From Fictibacillus norfolkensis (GTDB lineage: Bacteria > Bacillota > Bacilli > Bacillales > Fictibacillaceae): a stretch of DNA of 64,000 bases. The translations under genes were made by a program, and so were the position numbers. The stretch is taken from the NCBI RefSeq assembly GCF_014836645.1, contig NZ_JACSQM010000012.1:1-64000 (forward strand), read 5' to 3'. Numbering within the stretch: the stretch's first letter is position 1; each line of letters opens with the position of its first letter. A model generated the notes under the pieces. It was not told the DNA's origin. It did no database searches and was given only the letters and a program-made list of their open reading frames with translations. This document shows, piece after piece, positions 16,101-26,037 of this stretch.

Positions 16101-16457
16101 AGAGGACTGAATGAATTCTATCCGATTTCCGAATGGATCTCTTATCGTAAAGCGATAAAATCCAGGAATAGGGAGTTCTTCTTGTATCTGTAATTGGTGA
16201 AGAGTTAAATGTTTCTTGAAGCTTAAGAGGTCATCAACTAAAAATGCGGGATGGTGTTTACCTTTGTAAACCTGATCTTCCACTCCGATGTGTAGTTGTT
16301 GCTGACCGAATTGGAACCACATCCCACCATTTTTTCGAAGAGCCTCTGGTTTTGGAATTTCTTCAAGTTGCAGGATTCCTTCATAAAAAGCTCGTGCTTC
16401 ATCTTCCTTTTCTCGTGGAATACATATTTGGACATGATGGATGCCTGTTATTTTCAT
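16092..16457 (-). CDS. VOC (glyoxalase/bleomycin-resistance fold) protein
   Basis: A 121-residue single VOC domain pair. It opens ITGIHHVQICIPREKEDEAR, has FYEGILQLEEIPKP, and ends FTIRDPFGNRIEFIQ, the standard signature with metal-ligand positions His (HHVQ) and Glu (RIEF). Members include metal-dependent lyases, dioxygenases and binding proteins, so the reaction cannot be assigned. GGAGG is well placed before the ATG. It follows the TSUP permease gene by 6 bp and is probably co-transcribed with it. Confidence 0.82.
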   Translation of the reverse strand: MKITGIHHVQICIPREKEDEARAFYEGILQLEEIPKPEALRKNGGMWFQFGQQQLHIGVEDQVYKGKHHPAFLVDDLLSFKKHLTLHQLQIQEELPIPGFYRFTIRDPFGNRIEFIQSSSL

Positions 16458-16463
16458 GGTTTA

Positions 16464-17204
16464 TTACCTCCATTGAATAATTAATTGAAGAATAAGCAGA
16501 ACAGTTACAGTCCTCATAAGGATTGTAACTTGTTTTGTTTTTAAGCGAGGTGCAAGCTTTACAGCAACTTGTGCTCCACAGATGCTTCCGATCGTAAGCG
16601 GTATCGCTACGTTCCACATATAATGACCAGCCCACAAGTAAGTGAATACAGCTCCCGTGCAGCTTAAGAACGTATTAAATCTTGTAAATGAAACGGTGCG
16701 AATATATGTAAAGCCGTTTCGTAAAAAAAGCTGCATCTGTAAGGTTCCCTGACCTGGACCAAATAAGCCATCGTAAGCTCCGATACCAAAAAGATAGGGA
16801 TATTTACTTACAGGCAGCTGTTTGATCTCATCATTAGGGTCTGTTTCTCTTTTTGTTTTTAGAAAGGTTAAGAAGAGTGCACCTGTGAGTAAGAAAAGAG
16901 CGATGATGGTTAAATTTTCTCTAGAGATTGAGGAAGCAGTCAAGCCGCCTGCAATTCCCCCTAGTAGACTGATGACACCTGAAATGAGGTAAGGGGTAAG
17001 CTTCGTATCATTTTTTCGTAAGAGAACAAAAAAGCTGGAAAAAGAACTGAACATGTTGGCAAATTTATTCGCTGCGATCGCAGAGTGAACGGGAACACCT
17101 AGTAATAACATGATCGGAAAATTAATCATGCCCCCACTTCCAGAAAGGGTGCCGATAAAAGTAGCGATAAAGCCCACGAATATGAGAATATACAATGAAT
17201 TCAC
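16464..17204 (-). CDS. TSUP (TauE/SafE) family membrane permease
   Basis: A 246-residue protein with about seven to eight hydrophobic segments. GFIATFIGTLSGSGGMINFP near the N terminus and the repeat IGAYDGLFGPGQGTLQMQ in the second half are the paired TSUP motifs. The family exports sulfite, sulfoacetate or related organic anions. The start is GTG 17204, with TTG 17195 as an alternative that is better spaced from AAGGG. It is divergent from ccpC with about 115 bp between them. The nearness of a sulfate-activation operon in the same window (15 kb away) is not evidence of a link. Confidence 0.85.
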   Translation of the reverse strand: MNSLYILIFVGFIATFIGTLSGSGGMINFPIMLLLGVPVHSAIAANKFANMFSSFSSFFVLLRKNDTKLTPYLISGVISLLGGIAGGLTASSISRENLTIIALFLLTGALFLTFLKTKRETDPNDEIKQLPVSKYPYLFGIGAYDGLFGPGQGTLQMQLFLRNGFTYIRTVSFTRFNTFLSCTGAVFTYLWAGHYMWNVAIPLTIGSICGAQVAVKLAPRLKTKQVTILMRTVTVLLILQLIIQWR

Positions 17205-17318
17205 ATCCCTTCATTTTCTCTTTACATATCTATCCTATGTTAAGGTATACTTAAAATAAATTACATATATTAGATAATTTTCAATAAGAAAAACTTATGA
17301 ATGCTAAAAGGAGAAATA

Positions 17319-18188
17319 ATGCAGTTATCTGAATTTCGTATATTAAAAGTTCTTGCTGAAGAATTAAATATGAGAAAAGCATCTGAGCGTTTATATGTAT
17401 CTCAACCCGCTCTCAGTCAGAGGCTTCAAACGATTGAGAACAATTGGGGAACCATTATTTTTATTCGTTCTCAAAAGGGATTGAATTTAACACCAGCTGG
17501 AGAAAAGATTCTAGCTTTTGTTACGGAAGTTCTTCAAAAAGAGGAGCTTGTAAAAGAAGAACTTCAATCTCTCTCAGAGCATGTTCACGGCACATTAAAG
17601 CTTGCGGTAGCCTCTATCATAGGTCAATATTGGTTGCCTCATGTGCTAAAAGAGTATGTGAATCTATACCCTCATGTAAATATTTCACTAATAACGGGTT
17701 GGAGTTCGGAGATCATTAAACACCTTTATGAAGATAAGATCCACCTTGGAATTGTTAGAGGAAACCCAGAGTGGAGAGGCAGCAAAGAACATATTTTGTC
17801 AGACCACTTATATTTAGTCGATACGACGATCTCATCCATTGATGAGCTTTCTGATACGACGAAACCATTTATTCAGTTTAGGAGTCACTCAACCTATTAT
17901 CAAGAAATACAAGATTGGTGGCATACTCATTTTAAAACAACGCCACAAAAAACAATCGTTGTTGACCAGATTGAAACGTGTAAACAGATGGCCCTAAATG
18001 GAATTGGTTATGCGATTCTCCCATCGATCAGTCTTCGGCCAGAGGACGATATCTATAAGATCTCATTAACAGATAAAAAGGGCAATGCCATTAAACGAGA
18101 TACTTGGCTCATCCATCACGGCACAGGATCCGAGCTCAAACAAGTAAATGTATTTATGGATTTGATTCGAAAACTAACGAATGAATAA
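17319..18188 (+). CDS. ccpC: Citrate-responsive LysR-type regulator CcpC
   Basis: A 289-residue LysR regulator that closely resembles B. subtilis CcpC: MQLSEFRILKVLAEELNMRK, VSQPALSQRLQTIE (helix-turn-helix, about 20-50), GTLKLAVASIIGQYWLP and DQIETCKQMALNGIGYAILPS in the effector domain. CcpC represses citrate synthase and aconitase genes and is relieved by citrate. AAAGGAG precedes ATG 17319; an upstream in-frame ATG (17301) is not needed. As in B. subtilis, it is just upstream of dapH-dapL-ykuS. That genomic order supports the orthology. Confidence 0.9.
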   Translation: MQLSEFRILKVLAEELNMRKASERLYVSQPALSQRLQTIENNWGTIIFIRSQKGLNLTPAGEKILAFVTEVLQKEELVKEELQSLSEHVHGTLKLAVASIIGQYWLPHVLKEYVNLYPHVNISLITGWSSEIIKHLYEDKIHLGIVRGNPEWRGSKEHILSDHLYLVDTTISSIDELSDTTKPFIQFRSHSTYYQEIQDWWHTHFKTTPQKTIVVDQIETCKQMALNGIGYAILPSISLRPEDDIYKISLTDKKGNAIKRDTWLIHHGTGSELKQVNVFMDLIRKLTNE

Positions 18189-18257
18189 GGTTTGAATCTT
18201 TCTATATTTAGTGGTTTAATACAATACAGAATGATTTTTAAGGAGGAACTACCAAAC

Positions 18258-18974
18258 ATGAAAATGATGGATGCAAACGAAATTATCTCATTTATCCAAA
18301 ACGCAACAAAATCTACACCAGTAAAAGTTTATGTAAAAGGAAATCTTGAAAATATCGATTTTGGACAAGAAACGAAAGTGTTCCCTTCAGGCAACACAGC
18401 TGTACTATTCGGCGAGTGGAAAGATATTGAAGCTGCTCTAAAAGCAAATGAAAGCAGCATTGAAGACTTCGTGATCGAGAATGACCGCCGCAACTCAGCG
18501 ATTCCATTGTTAGATATGAAAAACATCAAAGCTCGTATTGAACCGGGTGCAATCATTCGTGACCAGGTTGAGATCGGTGACAATGCCGTAATCATGATGG
18601 GTGCTTCTATAAACATCGGAGCTGTAATTGGCGAAGGTACGATGATCGACATGAACGTCGTTCTAGGTGGACGAGCTACAGTAGGTAAGAACTGCCACAT
18701 CGGTGCAGGAACTGTACTCGCAGGTGTTATTGAACCACCTTCTGCAAAACCAGTGGTTGTAGAAGATGATGTAGTCATTGGAGCGAACGCAGTTGTTCTT
18801 GAAGGTGTTACAGTAGGTAAAGGTGCTGTCGTAGCTGCAGGTGCCATTGTGATCGAAGACGTAGAACCATACACAGTAGTTGGTGGAACTCCTGCTCGTG
18901 TACTAAAGAAAATCGATGAAAAAACAAAATCAAAAACAGAAATTAGACAAGAGCTTCGTCAGTTAAACGACTAA
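18258..18974 (+). CDS. dapH: Tetrahydrodipicolinate N-acetyltransferase
   Basis: This 238-residue enzyme acetylates L-2,3,4,5-tetrahydrodipicolinate in the acetyl branch of lysine/diaminopimelate synthesis. The C-terminal half (about 90-215) is a left-handed beta-helix of hexapeptide repeats ([40 protein letters not shown]). [14 protein letters not shown] at the start matches the Bacillus protein. ATG 18258 has AAGGAGG 11 bases upstream; an upstream ATG frame start is not supported. It is followed 24 bp later by dapL. Products feed peptidoglycan and, in sporulation, dipicolinate. Confidence 0.95.
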   Translation: MKMMDANEIISFIQNATKSTPVKVYVKGNLENIDFGQETKVFPSGNTAVLFGEWKDIEAALKANESSIEDFVIENDRRNSAIPLLDMKNIKARIEPGAIIRDQVEIGDNAVIMMGASINIGAVIGEGTMIDMNVVLGGRATVGKNCHIGAGTVLAGVIEPPSAKPVVVEDDVVIGANAVVLEGVTVGKGAVVAAGAIVIEDVEPYTVVGGTPARVLKKIDEKTKSKTEIRQELRQLND

Positions 18975-18998
18975 TTTTAGCGTAGGGGATGAGAGAAG

Positions 18999-20123
18999 AT
19001 GAAATCGTTGCTTGAGATAAGAAAAGACTTGCACCGTATACCGGAGCTAGGATTTTTAGAGTTTAAAACTCAGAGTTATATCCTTGATCTCATCTCTACT
19101 TTTCCTCAGAATCATCTTGAAGTTTACACGTGGGAAACGGGTATATATGTAAAAGTGATCGGAAGAAATCCCTCAAAAACGATCGCTTATCGAACAGATA
19201 TGGATGGACTGCCTATTGTTGAAGAAACTGGTTATGAATTTTCTTCCCTTCATGAAGGAATGATGCATGCCTGTGGACACGATATTCATATGACGATTGC
19301 GATCGGTTTATTGTCTCATTTTGCACAGAACCCGATAGATGACCATCTGTTATTTATTTTTCAGCCTGCAGAAGAAGGACCAGGGGGAGCCCTCCCGATG
19401 AGAGAGAGTGAGCTGTTTAAACAGCTGCAACCTGACATGATCACAGCGCTTCACATCGCACCGGAATATCCGGTCGGTACGATTGCTGTAAAGGAAGGAT
19501 TATTATTTGCGAATACATCTGAATTGTTTATCGATCTGATCGGAAAAGGCGGTCATGCTGCTTATCCGCACTTAAGCAACGATATGGTAGTTGCCGCAAG
19601 CCATCTGGTTACACAGATGCAATCGATCGTTTCACGTAATATTGATCCACTGGATTCTGCAGTTGTTACGATCGGCAAGATAACGGGTGGAACCAAACAA
19701 AATATTATCGCTGAAAAAGCAAGGCTAGAAGGCACGATTCGAACTTTGTCTCCAGAAGCGATGGATAAGGTTAAAAAGAGAATTGAAGCCCTAGTTGAAG
19801 GTATTTCAGGCAGTTTTGAATGCGAGACCGCGATTGATTATGGTTCAAACTACCGTCAAGTAGATAATGAACCGATCTTAACTAGAGAATTCATGAAATT
19901 TGCTAAGCAGCAAGGAACTGTGAATGTTATTGAATGCAAAGAAGCTATGACAGGTGAAGACTATGGATACTTTTTAGAAAAAATCCCTGGTTTCATGTTC
20001 TGGCTTGGGGTTGATACCCAATATGGTCTTCATCATTCTAAGTTAAAGCCGCATGAAGAAGCGATTCAGCATGCGGTAGATCTATTAATTCAATATTTCC
20101 TCTTTAAAGGGAGTAGAATGTAG
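18999..20123 (+). CDS. dapL: N-acetyldiaminopimelate deacetylase
   Basis: A 374-residue M20-family metallo-amidohydrolase (B. subtilis YkuR). HACGHDIHM and EEGPGG supply metal ligands and the catalytic glutamate, and a dimerisation lid domain occupies about 175-285. It removes the acetyl group from N-acetyl-LL-diaminopimelate after DapH and the aminotransferase have acted. The start ATG has GATGAGAG upstream, a weaker site that suits coupling to dapH 24 bp before. A terminator follows directly. Confidence 0.92.
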   Translation: MKSLLEIRKDLHRIPELGFLEFKTQSYILDLISTFPQNHLEVYTWETGIYVKVIGRNPSKTIAYRTDMDGLPIVEETGYEFSSLHEGMMHACGHDIHMTIAIGLLSHFAQNPIDDHLLFIFQPAEEGPGGALPMRESELFKQLQPDMITALHIAPEYPVGTIAVKEGLLFANTSELFIDLIGKGGHAAYPHLSNDMVVAASHLVTQMQSIVSRNIDPLDSAVVTIGKITGGTKQNIIAEKARLEGTIRTLSPEAMDKVKKRIEALVEGISGSFECETAIDYGSNYRQVDNEPILTREFMKFAKQQGTVNVIECKEAMTGEDYGYFLEKIPGFMFWLGVDTQYGLHHSKLKPHEEAIQHAVDLLIQYFLFKGSRM

Positions 20124-20124
20124 G

Positions 20125-20149
20125 AAAACGGCCACTTCGGCCGTTTTTT
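20125..20149 (+). terminator. Terminator after dapL
   Basis: AAAACGGCC / GGCCGTTTT stem with a T6 tail. Confidence 0.9.
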
Positions 20150-20178
20150 GTTTGTGCATTTCCCGGGTGTAAGACACT

Positions 20179-20319
20179 TAAGCACGCTTAATCCACGAAA
20201 TTCACCCTACTCTCCACGAATTTTAACCGTCAATCCACAAGTTTCGGTGCTCCATCCAAAAGTTTTTATGATTTATCTGCTAATCGACACATAACGCCAT
20301 ATATCGACATGCGTGCTTA
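20179..20319. repeat. 21-bp-period degenerate array with 9-bp inverted ends
   Basis: The phrase TCCACGAA or a variant recurs at 20192, 20213, 20234 and 20255, exactly 21 bp apart. TCGACA variants follow at 20284 and 20304. The block is bounded by TAAGCACGC (20179-20187) and its exact reverse complement GCGTGCTTA (20311-20319). It fills the gap between the dapL terminator and ykuS and has no open frame of its own. Confidence 0.6.
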
Positions 20320-20393
20320 GAGCAACACTTCATTCTGCCTTACATATTCCCAATATGAGTTGGAAACATTAAGAAAAGTAAGGAGGTGGGAAT

Positions 20394-20639
20394 ATGGCTA
20401 GAATTGGTGTAGAACAATCGTTATCGAATGTATCAGATGCTTTGCGATCAAAGGGATATGATGTAGTAGAACTTCGTCAAGAACAAGACGCGAACGGCTG
20501 TGATTGCTGTGTAATTTCCGGACAGGATCAGAACGTTATGGGCATTCAAAATGCAGCAACACAAGGTTCTGTGTTAAATGCTCATGGCATGTCAGCTGAT
20601 GAAGTATGTCAGGCTGTTGAAAGCAGATTACAATCATAA
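20394..20639 (+). CDS. ykuS: UPF0180 protein YkuS
   Basis: An 81-residue protein with the UPF0180 look: [44 protein letters not shown], and VCQAVESRL at the end. The CDCC cluster near 40-43 is notable and could bind metal. Function is unknown. AGGAGGTG precedes the ATG. In B. subtilis ykuS also lies downstream of ykuQ-ykuR (dapH-dapL). Here it is separated from dapL by a terminator and the 21-bp array, so it likely has its own promoter. Confidence 0.88.
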   Translation: MARIGVEQSLSNVSDALRSKGYDVVELRQEQDANGCDCCVISGQDQNVMGIQNAATQGSVLNAHGMSADEVCQAVESRLQS

Positions 20640-20755
20640 CACTCCTGGGGACAGCCATGCTGCCCCTTTATTTCTGTTTAACGCACGTTTTAACAGGGAA
20701 TTAATTGACCAATCACAAAAATATATGTTGTTTAGCAGCAGATGGGGAGGTCCAT

Positions 20756-22075
20756 ATGCCAATCGTAAATGTAATCATGATTATTTTACTTATTGTATTA
20801 ACCGCATTTTTTGTAGTCACTGAATTTGCCATCGTAAAAGTACGAAGAACTCGAATTGACCATTTAGCTTCAGAGGGTAATAGTAAAGCGATCGCTGCAC
20901 AAAAAGTTATCGGAAATCTTGACGGTTATTTGTCAGCCTGTCAGTTAGGAATAACGATTACAGCATTAGGACTTGGGTGGTTGGGTGAACCGACTGTTGA
21001 AATCTTTTTAAGACCCTTATTTGAAAACGCTGGTTTGACTGAAGGCCTCACGCACACGCTCTCGTTTTCAATCGCCTTTTTCTTAATTACATTCTTACAC
21101 GTGGTACTAGGTGAATTGGCACCGAAAACAGTTGCGATTCAAAAAGCTGAGATGGTCTCGTTAGCTACAGCAAAACCAATTATCCTGTTTTATAAGGTTA
21201 TGTATCCTTTTATTTTCTTGCTAAATGGATCAGCGAATCTTTTGACACGGATGTTTGGCATTAGTCCAGCTAGTGAACATGAAGTAGTACATACAGAAGA
21301 AGAGTTGCGTCTTATTCTTTCTGAAAGTTTACAGGGTGGAGAGATCAATCAATCAGAATACCGTTATGTGAACAGAATTTTTGAATTTGATGACCGTGTA
21401 GCGAAAGAAATCATGATTCCTCGAACAGAGATGGTCTGTTTATTTCTAGAAAATACGTGTGAACAGAACATGGCGATCATGCGTGAAGAAAAGTTTACGA
21501 GATATCCTGTTGGGCATGATGATAAAGATCATATTGTAGGGATTGTAAACATTAAAGAATTCTTTAACGAAAATTTCAGCAAAGAAAATTTTGACTTAAA
21601 TGACTATATTCGTCCCATTATTACCGTCCATGAATCTATACCGATTCAAAAACTGCTAGTCAAAATGCAAAAAGATCAGACACATATGGCGGTGCTCGTA
21701 GACGAGTACGGAGGAACTGCAGGAATTGTTACGGTTGAAGACATCTTAGAAGAAATCGTTGGGGAGATCAGAGATGAATTTGATATCGATGAAGAACCCG
21801 AAATTCAACAAATCGATCAAAATCAAACGGTAGTGGACGGTAAAGTGCTCATCTCACAGATCAATGAATTATTTGCACTCGATATTGATAACAGTGAAAT
21901 CGATACTATTGGTGGGTGGGTCCTAACCAGGTCTGTTGATTTAGAAACAAACCATTCGTTTAATTACGAAAGTTATCGATTTACGATTTTAGAGCTGGAT
22001 GGCAGACAGATTAAAAAAATTGGAATTGAAAAGATATCAGAAGAAAAGAATGCTGATACTAGTAAAGACTCCTGA
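20756..22075 (+). CDS. CNNM/CBS-domain membrane protein (HlyC/CorC type)
   Basis: This 439-residue protein has an N-terminal CNNM membrane domain (about 1-185, opening PIVNVIMIILLIVLTAFFVV), a tandem CBS pair (about 200-325, with IMIPRTEMVCLF and VLVDEYGGTAGIVTVEDILEEIVGEI), and a C-terminal CorC_HlyC domain. Bacillus relatives include YhdP (MpfA), a magnesium exporter, so Mg2+ efflux is a fair guess. ATG 20756 is chosen because GGGAGG lies just upstream; the frame opens earlier. It stands where B. subtilis has ykuT. Confidence 0.87.
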   Translation: MPIVNVIMIILLIVLTAFFVVTEFAIVKVRRTRIDHLASEGNSKAIAAQKVIGNLDGYLSACQLGITITALGLGWLGEPTVEIFLRPLFENAGLTEGLTHTLSFSIAFFLITFLHVVLGELAPKTVAIQKAEMVSLATAKPIILFYKVMYPFIFLLNGSANLLTRMFGISPASEHEVVHTEEELRLILSESLQGGEINQSEYRYVNRIFEFDDRVAKEIMIPRTEMVCLFLENTCEQNMAIMREEKFTRYPVGHDDKDHIVGIVNIKEFFNENFSKENFDLNDYIRPIITVHESIPIQKLLVKMQKDQTHMAVLVDEYGGTAGIVTVEDILEEIVGEIRDEFDIDEEPEIQQIDQNQTVVDGKVLISQINELFALDIDNSEIDTIGGWVLTRSVDLETNHSFNYESYRFTILELDGRQIKKIGIEKISEEKNADTSKDS

Positions 22076-22097
22076 ACATTGTTCAGGAGTCTTTACT
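22061..22097. terminator. Bidirectional terminator between the CNNM gene and chaB
   Basis: A 17-bp perfect stem (AGTAAAGACTCCTGAAC and its complement) with ATT loop; it contains the stops of both genes. Confidence 0.92.
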
Positions 22098-22286
22098 TTT
22101 CCATTGCCCATTTTCTGTTTTTTCATATTTATGTTTTACTGCGCTCCATGCTACCTTATGAGCTGTCTCTTCTTCTTTGTATTCTTCAAGTGCAGAATTG
22201 AATGCTTCCTTATATATTTCCTGACCGTGATGAGGAAGGTGATCTCTTACTCCCTCAGGCAGATCTTTAAGTGAATCATACGGCAT
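22083..22286 (-). CDS. ChaB-family protein
   Basis: A 67-residue protein matching the ChaB domain: MPYDSLKDLPEGVRDHLPHHG, then QEIYKEAFNSALEEY and ETAHKVAWSAVKHKYEK. ChaB was first named as a regulator of the ChaA cation antiporter in E. coli, but in Firmicutes the role is not known and no chaA is adjacent. AGGAGG precedes the ATG. Small ChaB proteins are frequent in spore formers. Confidence 0.88.
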   Translation of the reverse strand: MPYDSLKDLPEGVRDHLPHHGQEIYKEAFNSALEEYKEEETAHKVAWSAVKHKYEKTENGQWKSKDS

Positions 22287-22468
22287 ATGAATCCCTCCTA
22301 ATTAAAATAAAGAGTTCCCTTGAAATCCTCAATATAAACTCTTTATTGAGAATGAATAGAATCTGAAATGAGCGGATAATTTCACATTTTTAGTTTAAGT
22401 TGCTATGATTAAGGAGAAGTTAAGACGTGGGAACAACTTTCCTTATTTAAATTAATTATTATTTAACA

Positions 22469-22497
22469 TTGACTAAAAATAAGGACTGTACTATAAT
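22469..22497 (+). promoter_or_regulatory. Sigma-A promoter of the peroxiredoxin gene
   Basis: TTGACT at 22469-22474, 17 bp, TATAAT at 22492-22497, 43 bp before the start codon. Confidence 0.8.
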
Positions 22498-22540
22498 TAC
22501 CCATGTAAATAAAACAGTTTTTTTGGAGGGATTTTCACCT

Positions 22541-23083
22541 ATGGCAGAACGTATGGTAGCAAAACAAGCACCTAGATTTGAAATGGATGCAGTATTACCT
22601 AACAAAGAATTTGGAAAAGTTAGCTTAGAAGAAAACATGAAGAATGACAAGTGGACTGTTCTTTTCTTCTATCCTATGGACTTCACTTTCGTTTGTCCTA
22701 CAGAAATCACATCACTTAGCGACCGTTTTGACGAGTTCGAAGATTTAGATGCTGATGTAATTGGTGTTTCTACAGATACAATCCACACTCACAAAGCTTG
22801 GATCAACACGCCACGTGACATGAATGGTCTAGGTGAGTTAAAATATTCTCTAGCAGCTGATACTAACCACACTGTAGCTCGTGATTACGGTGTACTAATC
22901 GAAGAAGAAGGTATTGCTCTTCGCGGTTTATTCATCATCTCTCCAGAGGGTGAATTAATGTACTCTGTTGTTAACCATAACAACATTGGCCGTGATGTTG
23001 ATGAAACATTACGTGTACTTCAAGCACTTCAAACAGGTGGACTTTGCCCAGCAAACTGGAAGCCTGGTCAAAAGACTCTTTAA
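22541..23083 (+). CDS. ahpA: 2-Cys peroxiredoxin AhpA (YkuU)
   Basis: This 180-residue enzyme reduces hydroperoxides. The peroxidatic cysteine is C52 in DFTFVCPTE and the resolving cysteine C169 in GGLCPANW, near the C terminus, so this is a typical 2-Cys type. The sequence is close to B. subtilis YkuU/AhpA. GGAGGG precedes ATG 22541. It is a single gene between the sigma-A promoter and a terminator; the reductant is likely thioredoxin because no ahpF is nearby. Confidence 0.93.
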   Translation: MAERMVAKQAPRFEMDAVLPNKEFGKVSLEENMKNDKWTVLFFYPMDFTFVCPTEITSLSDRFDEFEDLDADVIGVSTDTIHTHKAWINTPRDMNGLGELKYSLAADTNHTVARDYGVLIEEEGIALRGLFIISPEGELMYSVVNHNNIGRDVDETLRVLQALQTGGLCPANWKPGQKTL

Positions 23084-23106
23084 TCGTTAAATAGCGTACA
23101 TTTCAT

Positions 23107-23136
23107 AACCCAAGACGTTGTTCTTGGGTTATTTTT
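23107..23136 (+). terminator. Terminator after ahpA
   Basis: AACCCAAG / CTTGGGTT stem followed by ATTTTTG. Confidence 0.85.
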
Positions 23137-23259
23137 GTAATTAATAATGAAAACGCGAACATATTCTGTGAATTTTACATAAGAGGTATTAGTTAGAGAT
23201 TGATTTTCAAATAATGTGGTAAAATAAGGCTATACCGCGAGAGATTGGAGTGATGGACT

Positions 23260-23925
23260 TTGAAAAAGCAATATGCTGTAATCGGACTAGGTCGTTTCGG
23301 CGGTAGTATGTGTAAAGCATTGGCCGATCAAGGAATGGAAGTCTTAGCGATTGATATCGATGAAGATCGAGTAAACGAGTTTTCCAACGTTGTTACACAC
23401 GCTGTAATTGCCGATTCTACAGATGAAGGTGTATTGAAAAGTCTTGGGATCAGAAACTTTCAGCATGTTGTGGTGGCGATTGGTGACAACCTGCAATCGT
23501 CTATTCTTACAACACTGATTCTAAAAGAGATGGGTGTAGAAAAGATCACGGTTAAAGCTCAAAATGATTATCATGAAAAGGTATTAAGAAAGATCGGAGC
23601 AGATAAAATCATTCATCCAGAGCGTGATATGGGTGTTAGGATCGCTCATCAAATCGTCTCGAACAACGTTCTTGATTATTTAGAACTATCCGATGAACAT
23701 AGCATTGTTGAATTGGTCGCAACCAAAAAGATGAACAATAAGTCTTTGATCGAGTTAGATATAAGGGCTAAATATGGTTGTAACGTTGTGGCTGTCAAAC
23801 GAGGAAAAGACATATTCGTTTCCCCACAGGCTGACCAGAACATTCATCAAGGAGATGTATTGATCGTAATCGGTGGAGATAAAGACATCAATCGCTTAGA
23901 AAAACAAATGGCAAATGAAGAATAA
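23260..23925 (+). CDS. ktrC: K+ channel regulatory subunit KtrC (RCK protein)
   Basis: A 221-residue cytosolic gating ring protein. The N-terminal RCK_N (Rossmann) domain opens YAVIGLGRFGGSMCKAL and binds ATP/ADP; the RCK_C domain (about 135-220) binds c-di-AMP in B. subtilis. It would gate a KtrD-type membrane subunit, which is not in this window; in B. subtilis ktrC and ktrD are also unlinked. The start is TTG behind TTGGAG. It converges on rnjA with a shared terminator. Confidence 0.92.
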   Translation: MKKQYAVIGLGRFGGSMCKALADQGMEVLAIDIDEDRVNEFSNVVTHAVIADSTDEGVLKSLGIRNFQHVVVAIGDNLQSSILTTLILKEMGVEKITVKAQNDYHEKVLRKIGADKIIHPERDMGVRIAHQIVSNNVLDYLELSDEHSIVELVATKKMNNKSLIELDIRAKYGCNVVAVKRGKDIFVSPQADQNIHQGDVLIVIGGDKDINRLEKQMANEE

Positions 23926-23961
23926 AAAAAACCGTTACCCTTGAAACAGGGAACGGTTTTT
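23926..23961. terminator. Bidirectional terminator between ktrC and rnjA
   Basis: AAAACCGTT / AACGGTTTT outer stem with an inner CCC/GGG pairing; A-run before and T-run after. Confidence 0.85.
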
Positions 23962-23970
23962 ATTATGAAA

Positions 23971-25641
23971 CTAAATCTCCATGATGATAGGAAGAATCAT
24001 TGGGCGTCTCTTCGTTTTTTCATATAAGAAAGGTGACAATGTATCTGTGATTTCATTCTTGATCTCAGACCATTGTGTGGTTCTTTTTTCGTTCATGATC
24101 GTTTCTAGATGTTTGCTTAGAAGACTTTGAGCATCGTGAATCAAGTCTCCAGACTCACGCATATAAACAAACCCTCTTGAAATAATATCAGGTCCTGCTT
24201 CAATTCTAAACTCTTTCATGTCCATACTAACGACTACGACTACGAGACCTTCCTCTGAAAGAATTTTACGATCTCGAAGAACGATGTTTCCGATATCACC
24301 AATTCCACTTCCATCGACATAGACAGAACCGGAAGGAATCTTTCCTGCTACCATCGCCTCGTTATGAGAAAGAGCTAATACTTCGCCATTATCCATTACA
24401 AATGAATTCTGAGAAGGAACATCACAATCAGAAGCAAGTTTCGTGTGCATCTTAAGCATTCGATATTCACCATGAATCGGCATAAAGAACTTAGGCTTCA
24501 TAAGACGTAACATAAGCTTTTGTTCTTGCTGCCCACCATGACCCGATGTATGGATATCATTTAATGATCCATGAATCACTTCTGCACCTGCACGGAACAA
24601 CTGGTTGATCGTCTTACTTACACTTAATGCATTTCCTGGAATAGGTGAGGATGAGAAGACAACTGTATCTCCAGGAATGATTTGAATCTGTCTATGTGTT
24701 CCGTTAGCGATTCTTGAGAGAGCTGCCATTGGTTCACCTTGGCTACCTGTACATAGAATAGTAACTTGGTTATCAGGCAGACGATTGATCTGATTTGCAT
24801 CAACAAACGTATTTTTAGGTGCTTTAATAAAACCAAGCTCTTGTCCAACGGTAATGGCAGAATCCATACTACGGCCAAACACAGCAATTTTTCTATTGTT
24901 TGCAACAGAAGCTTCAACCACTTGCTGCAATCTATGAATGTTTGAAGCAAATGTAGCGAAGATCACTCGGCCTTCCATTTTTCTGAAGATGTCTTGAATG
25001 CTTTCTCCGACACGTCTCTCTGAAAGTGTAAACCCAGGAACCTCACTGTTTGTGGAATCAGAAAGTAAGCAGAGTACACCTTCTTTTCCGATCTCTGCCA
25101 TCTTTGTTAAGTTCGCAGGTTCACCAACAGGCGTGAAGTCAAATTTAAAGTCACCAGTATGAACGATGTTTCCTGGTGGCGTTTTCACTACAAGTCCATA
25201 AGAATCTGGAATACTGTGAGTAGTTCTAAAGAAACTTACAGATGTTTTACGGAATTTGATCACATCGTCCTCAGTAATTTCATGTAACTGTGCCCTACGC
25301 AGCAAACCGTGTTCGTCTAGTTTGTTCTTGATCAGAGCAAGCGCGAGTTTACCACCATAGATAGGGATGTTCACTTGTCTTAAAAGATAAGGAATACCGC
25401 CAATATGATCTTCGTGTCCATGTGTGATAAATAACCCTTTGATCTTTTCTTCGTTCTTAACAAGATACGTGTAATCTGGTATTACGTAATCAATTCCTAA
25501 AAGTTCATCTTCTGGAAATTTAATTCCTGCATCAATAAGGATGATCTCATCTTGAAATTGAACGGCATACGTATTTTTACCGATTTCTCCTAGACCGCCA
25601 AGTGCGAAAACGGCGGCTTGATGATTTTTTACAAATTTCAT
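23971..25641 (-). CDS. rnjA: Ribonuclease J1
   Basis: A 556-residue metallo-beta-lactamase/beta-CASP RNase. The metal signature HGHEDH is at residues 74-79, the beta-CASP insert runs about 200-370, and the C-terminal domain is complete. RNase J1 works as a 5'-3' exonuclease and endonuclease in mRNA decay and 16S rRNA maturation. ATG follows 3 bp after the rpoY stop, so the two are translationally linked, as in B. subtilis. A central enzyme with ordinary codon use. Confidence 0.97.
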   Translation of the reverse strand: MKFVKNHQAAVFALGGLGEIGKNTYAVQFQDEIILIDAGIKFPEDELLGIDYVIPDYTYLVKNEEKIKGLFITHGHEDHIGGIPYLLRQVNIPIYGGKLALALIKNKLDEHGLLRRAQLHEITEDDVIKFRKTSVSFFRTTHSIPDSYGLVVKTPPGNIVHTGDFKFDFTPVGEPANLTKMAEIGKEGVLCLLSDSTNSEVPGFTLSERRVGESIQDIFRKMEGRVIFATFASNIHRLQQVVEASVANNRKIAVFGRSMDSAITVGQELGFIKAPKNTFVDANQINRLPDNQVTILCTGSQGEPMAALSRIANGTHRQIQIIPGDTVVFSSSPIPGNALSVSKTINQLFRAGAEVIHGSLNDIHTSGHGGQQEQKLMLRLMKPKFFMPIHGEYRMLKMHTKLASDCDVPSQNSFVMDNGEVLALSHNEAMVAGKIPSGSVYVDGSGIGDIGNIVLRDRKILSEEGLVVVVVSMDMKEFRIEAGPDIISRGFVYMRESGDLIHDAQSLLSKHLETIMNEKRTTQWSEIKNEITDTLSPFLYEKTKRRPMILPIIMEI

Positions 25642-25644
25642 AAA

Positions 25645-25854
25645 TTATACATTCTCCAATTCCAATGAATTCGTGTCTTTTTCATACTCAAGAAATTTAC
25701 CGTTAATTTCTTGTATGTATTCAATGTTGTATTTGCGATCAGCAAGCTTTTTACGTACGTCGTTAATTGTTTCAGCTTCTACATATACTGTTTGAGTGTG
25801 TTCACGAACAGGAACCTCTGTTAAGCTAGTTTGAAAAAATACTTTAAAAATCAT
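25645..25854 (-). CDS. rpoY: RNA polymerase epsilon subunit
   Basis: A 69-residue protein: MIFKVFFQTSLTEVPVREHT at the start, then ETINDVRKKLADRKYNIEYI, matching YkzG/RpoY, the small epsilon subunit of Firmicutes RNA polymerase. AAGGAG is upstream of the ATG. It is the first gene of the rpoY-rnjA operon. RpoY resembles a phage T7 polymerase inhibitor in fold and is thought to protect the core enzyme. Confidence 0.95.
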   Translation of the reverse strand: MIFKVFFQTSLTEVPVREHTQTVYVEAETINDVRKKLADRKYNIEYIQEINGKFLEYEKDTNSLELENV

Positions 25855-26037
25855 ATTTCATGTCTCCTTACCGGTCTGTAGTTTTTGAGTATCTTCGTCC
25901 TATTATAAAGGAAAGTGACATGTTTTTCATGTTTTTTCATAATGCTTCATTTGAAATCCATAAAAATATAAAAATAATAACTGTTAACCTATAGGTATTA
26001 TCCTATATAATTACTTTAGTTAAGAGAGAAACTTAAC

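Noticed and set aside
22449..22467. PerR-like box before the peroxiredoxin gene
   Set aside because: Only about 11 of 14 positions fit in a stretch that is almost all A/T.
23147..23161. Cre-like site between ahpA and ktrC
   Set aside because: It has a mismatch next to the core and no promoter context that would make CcpA control meaningful.
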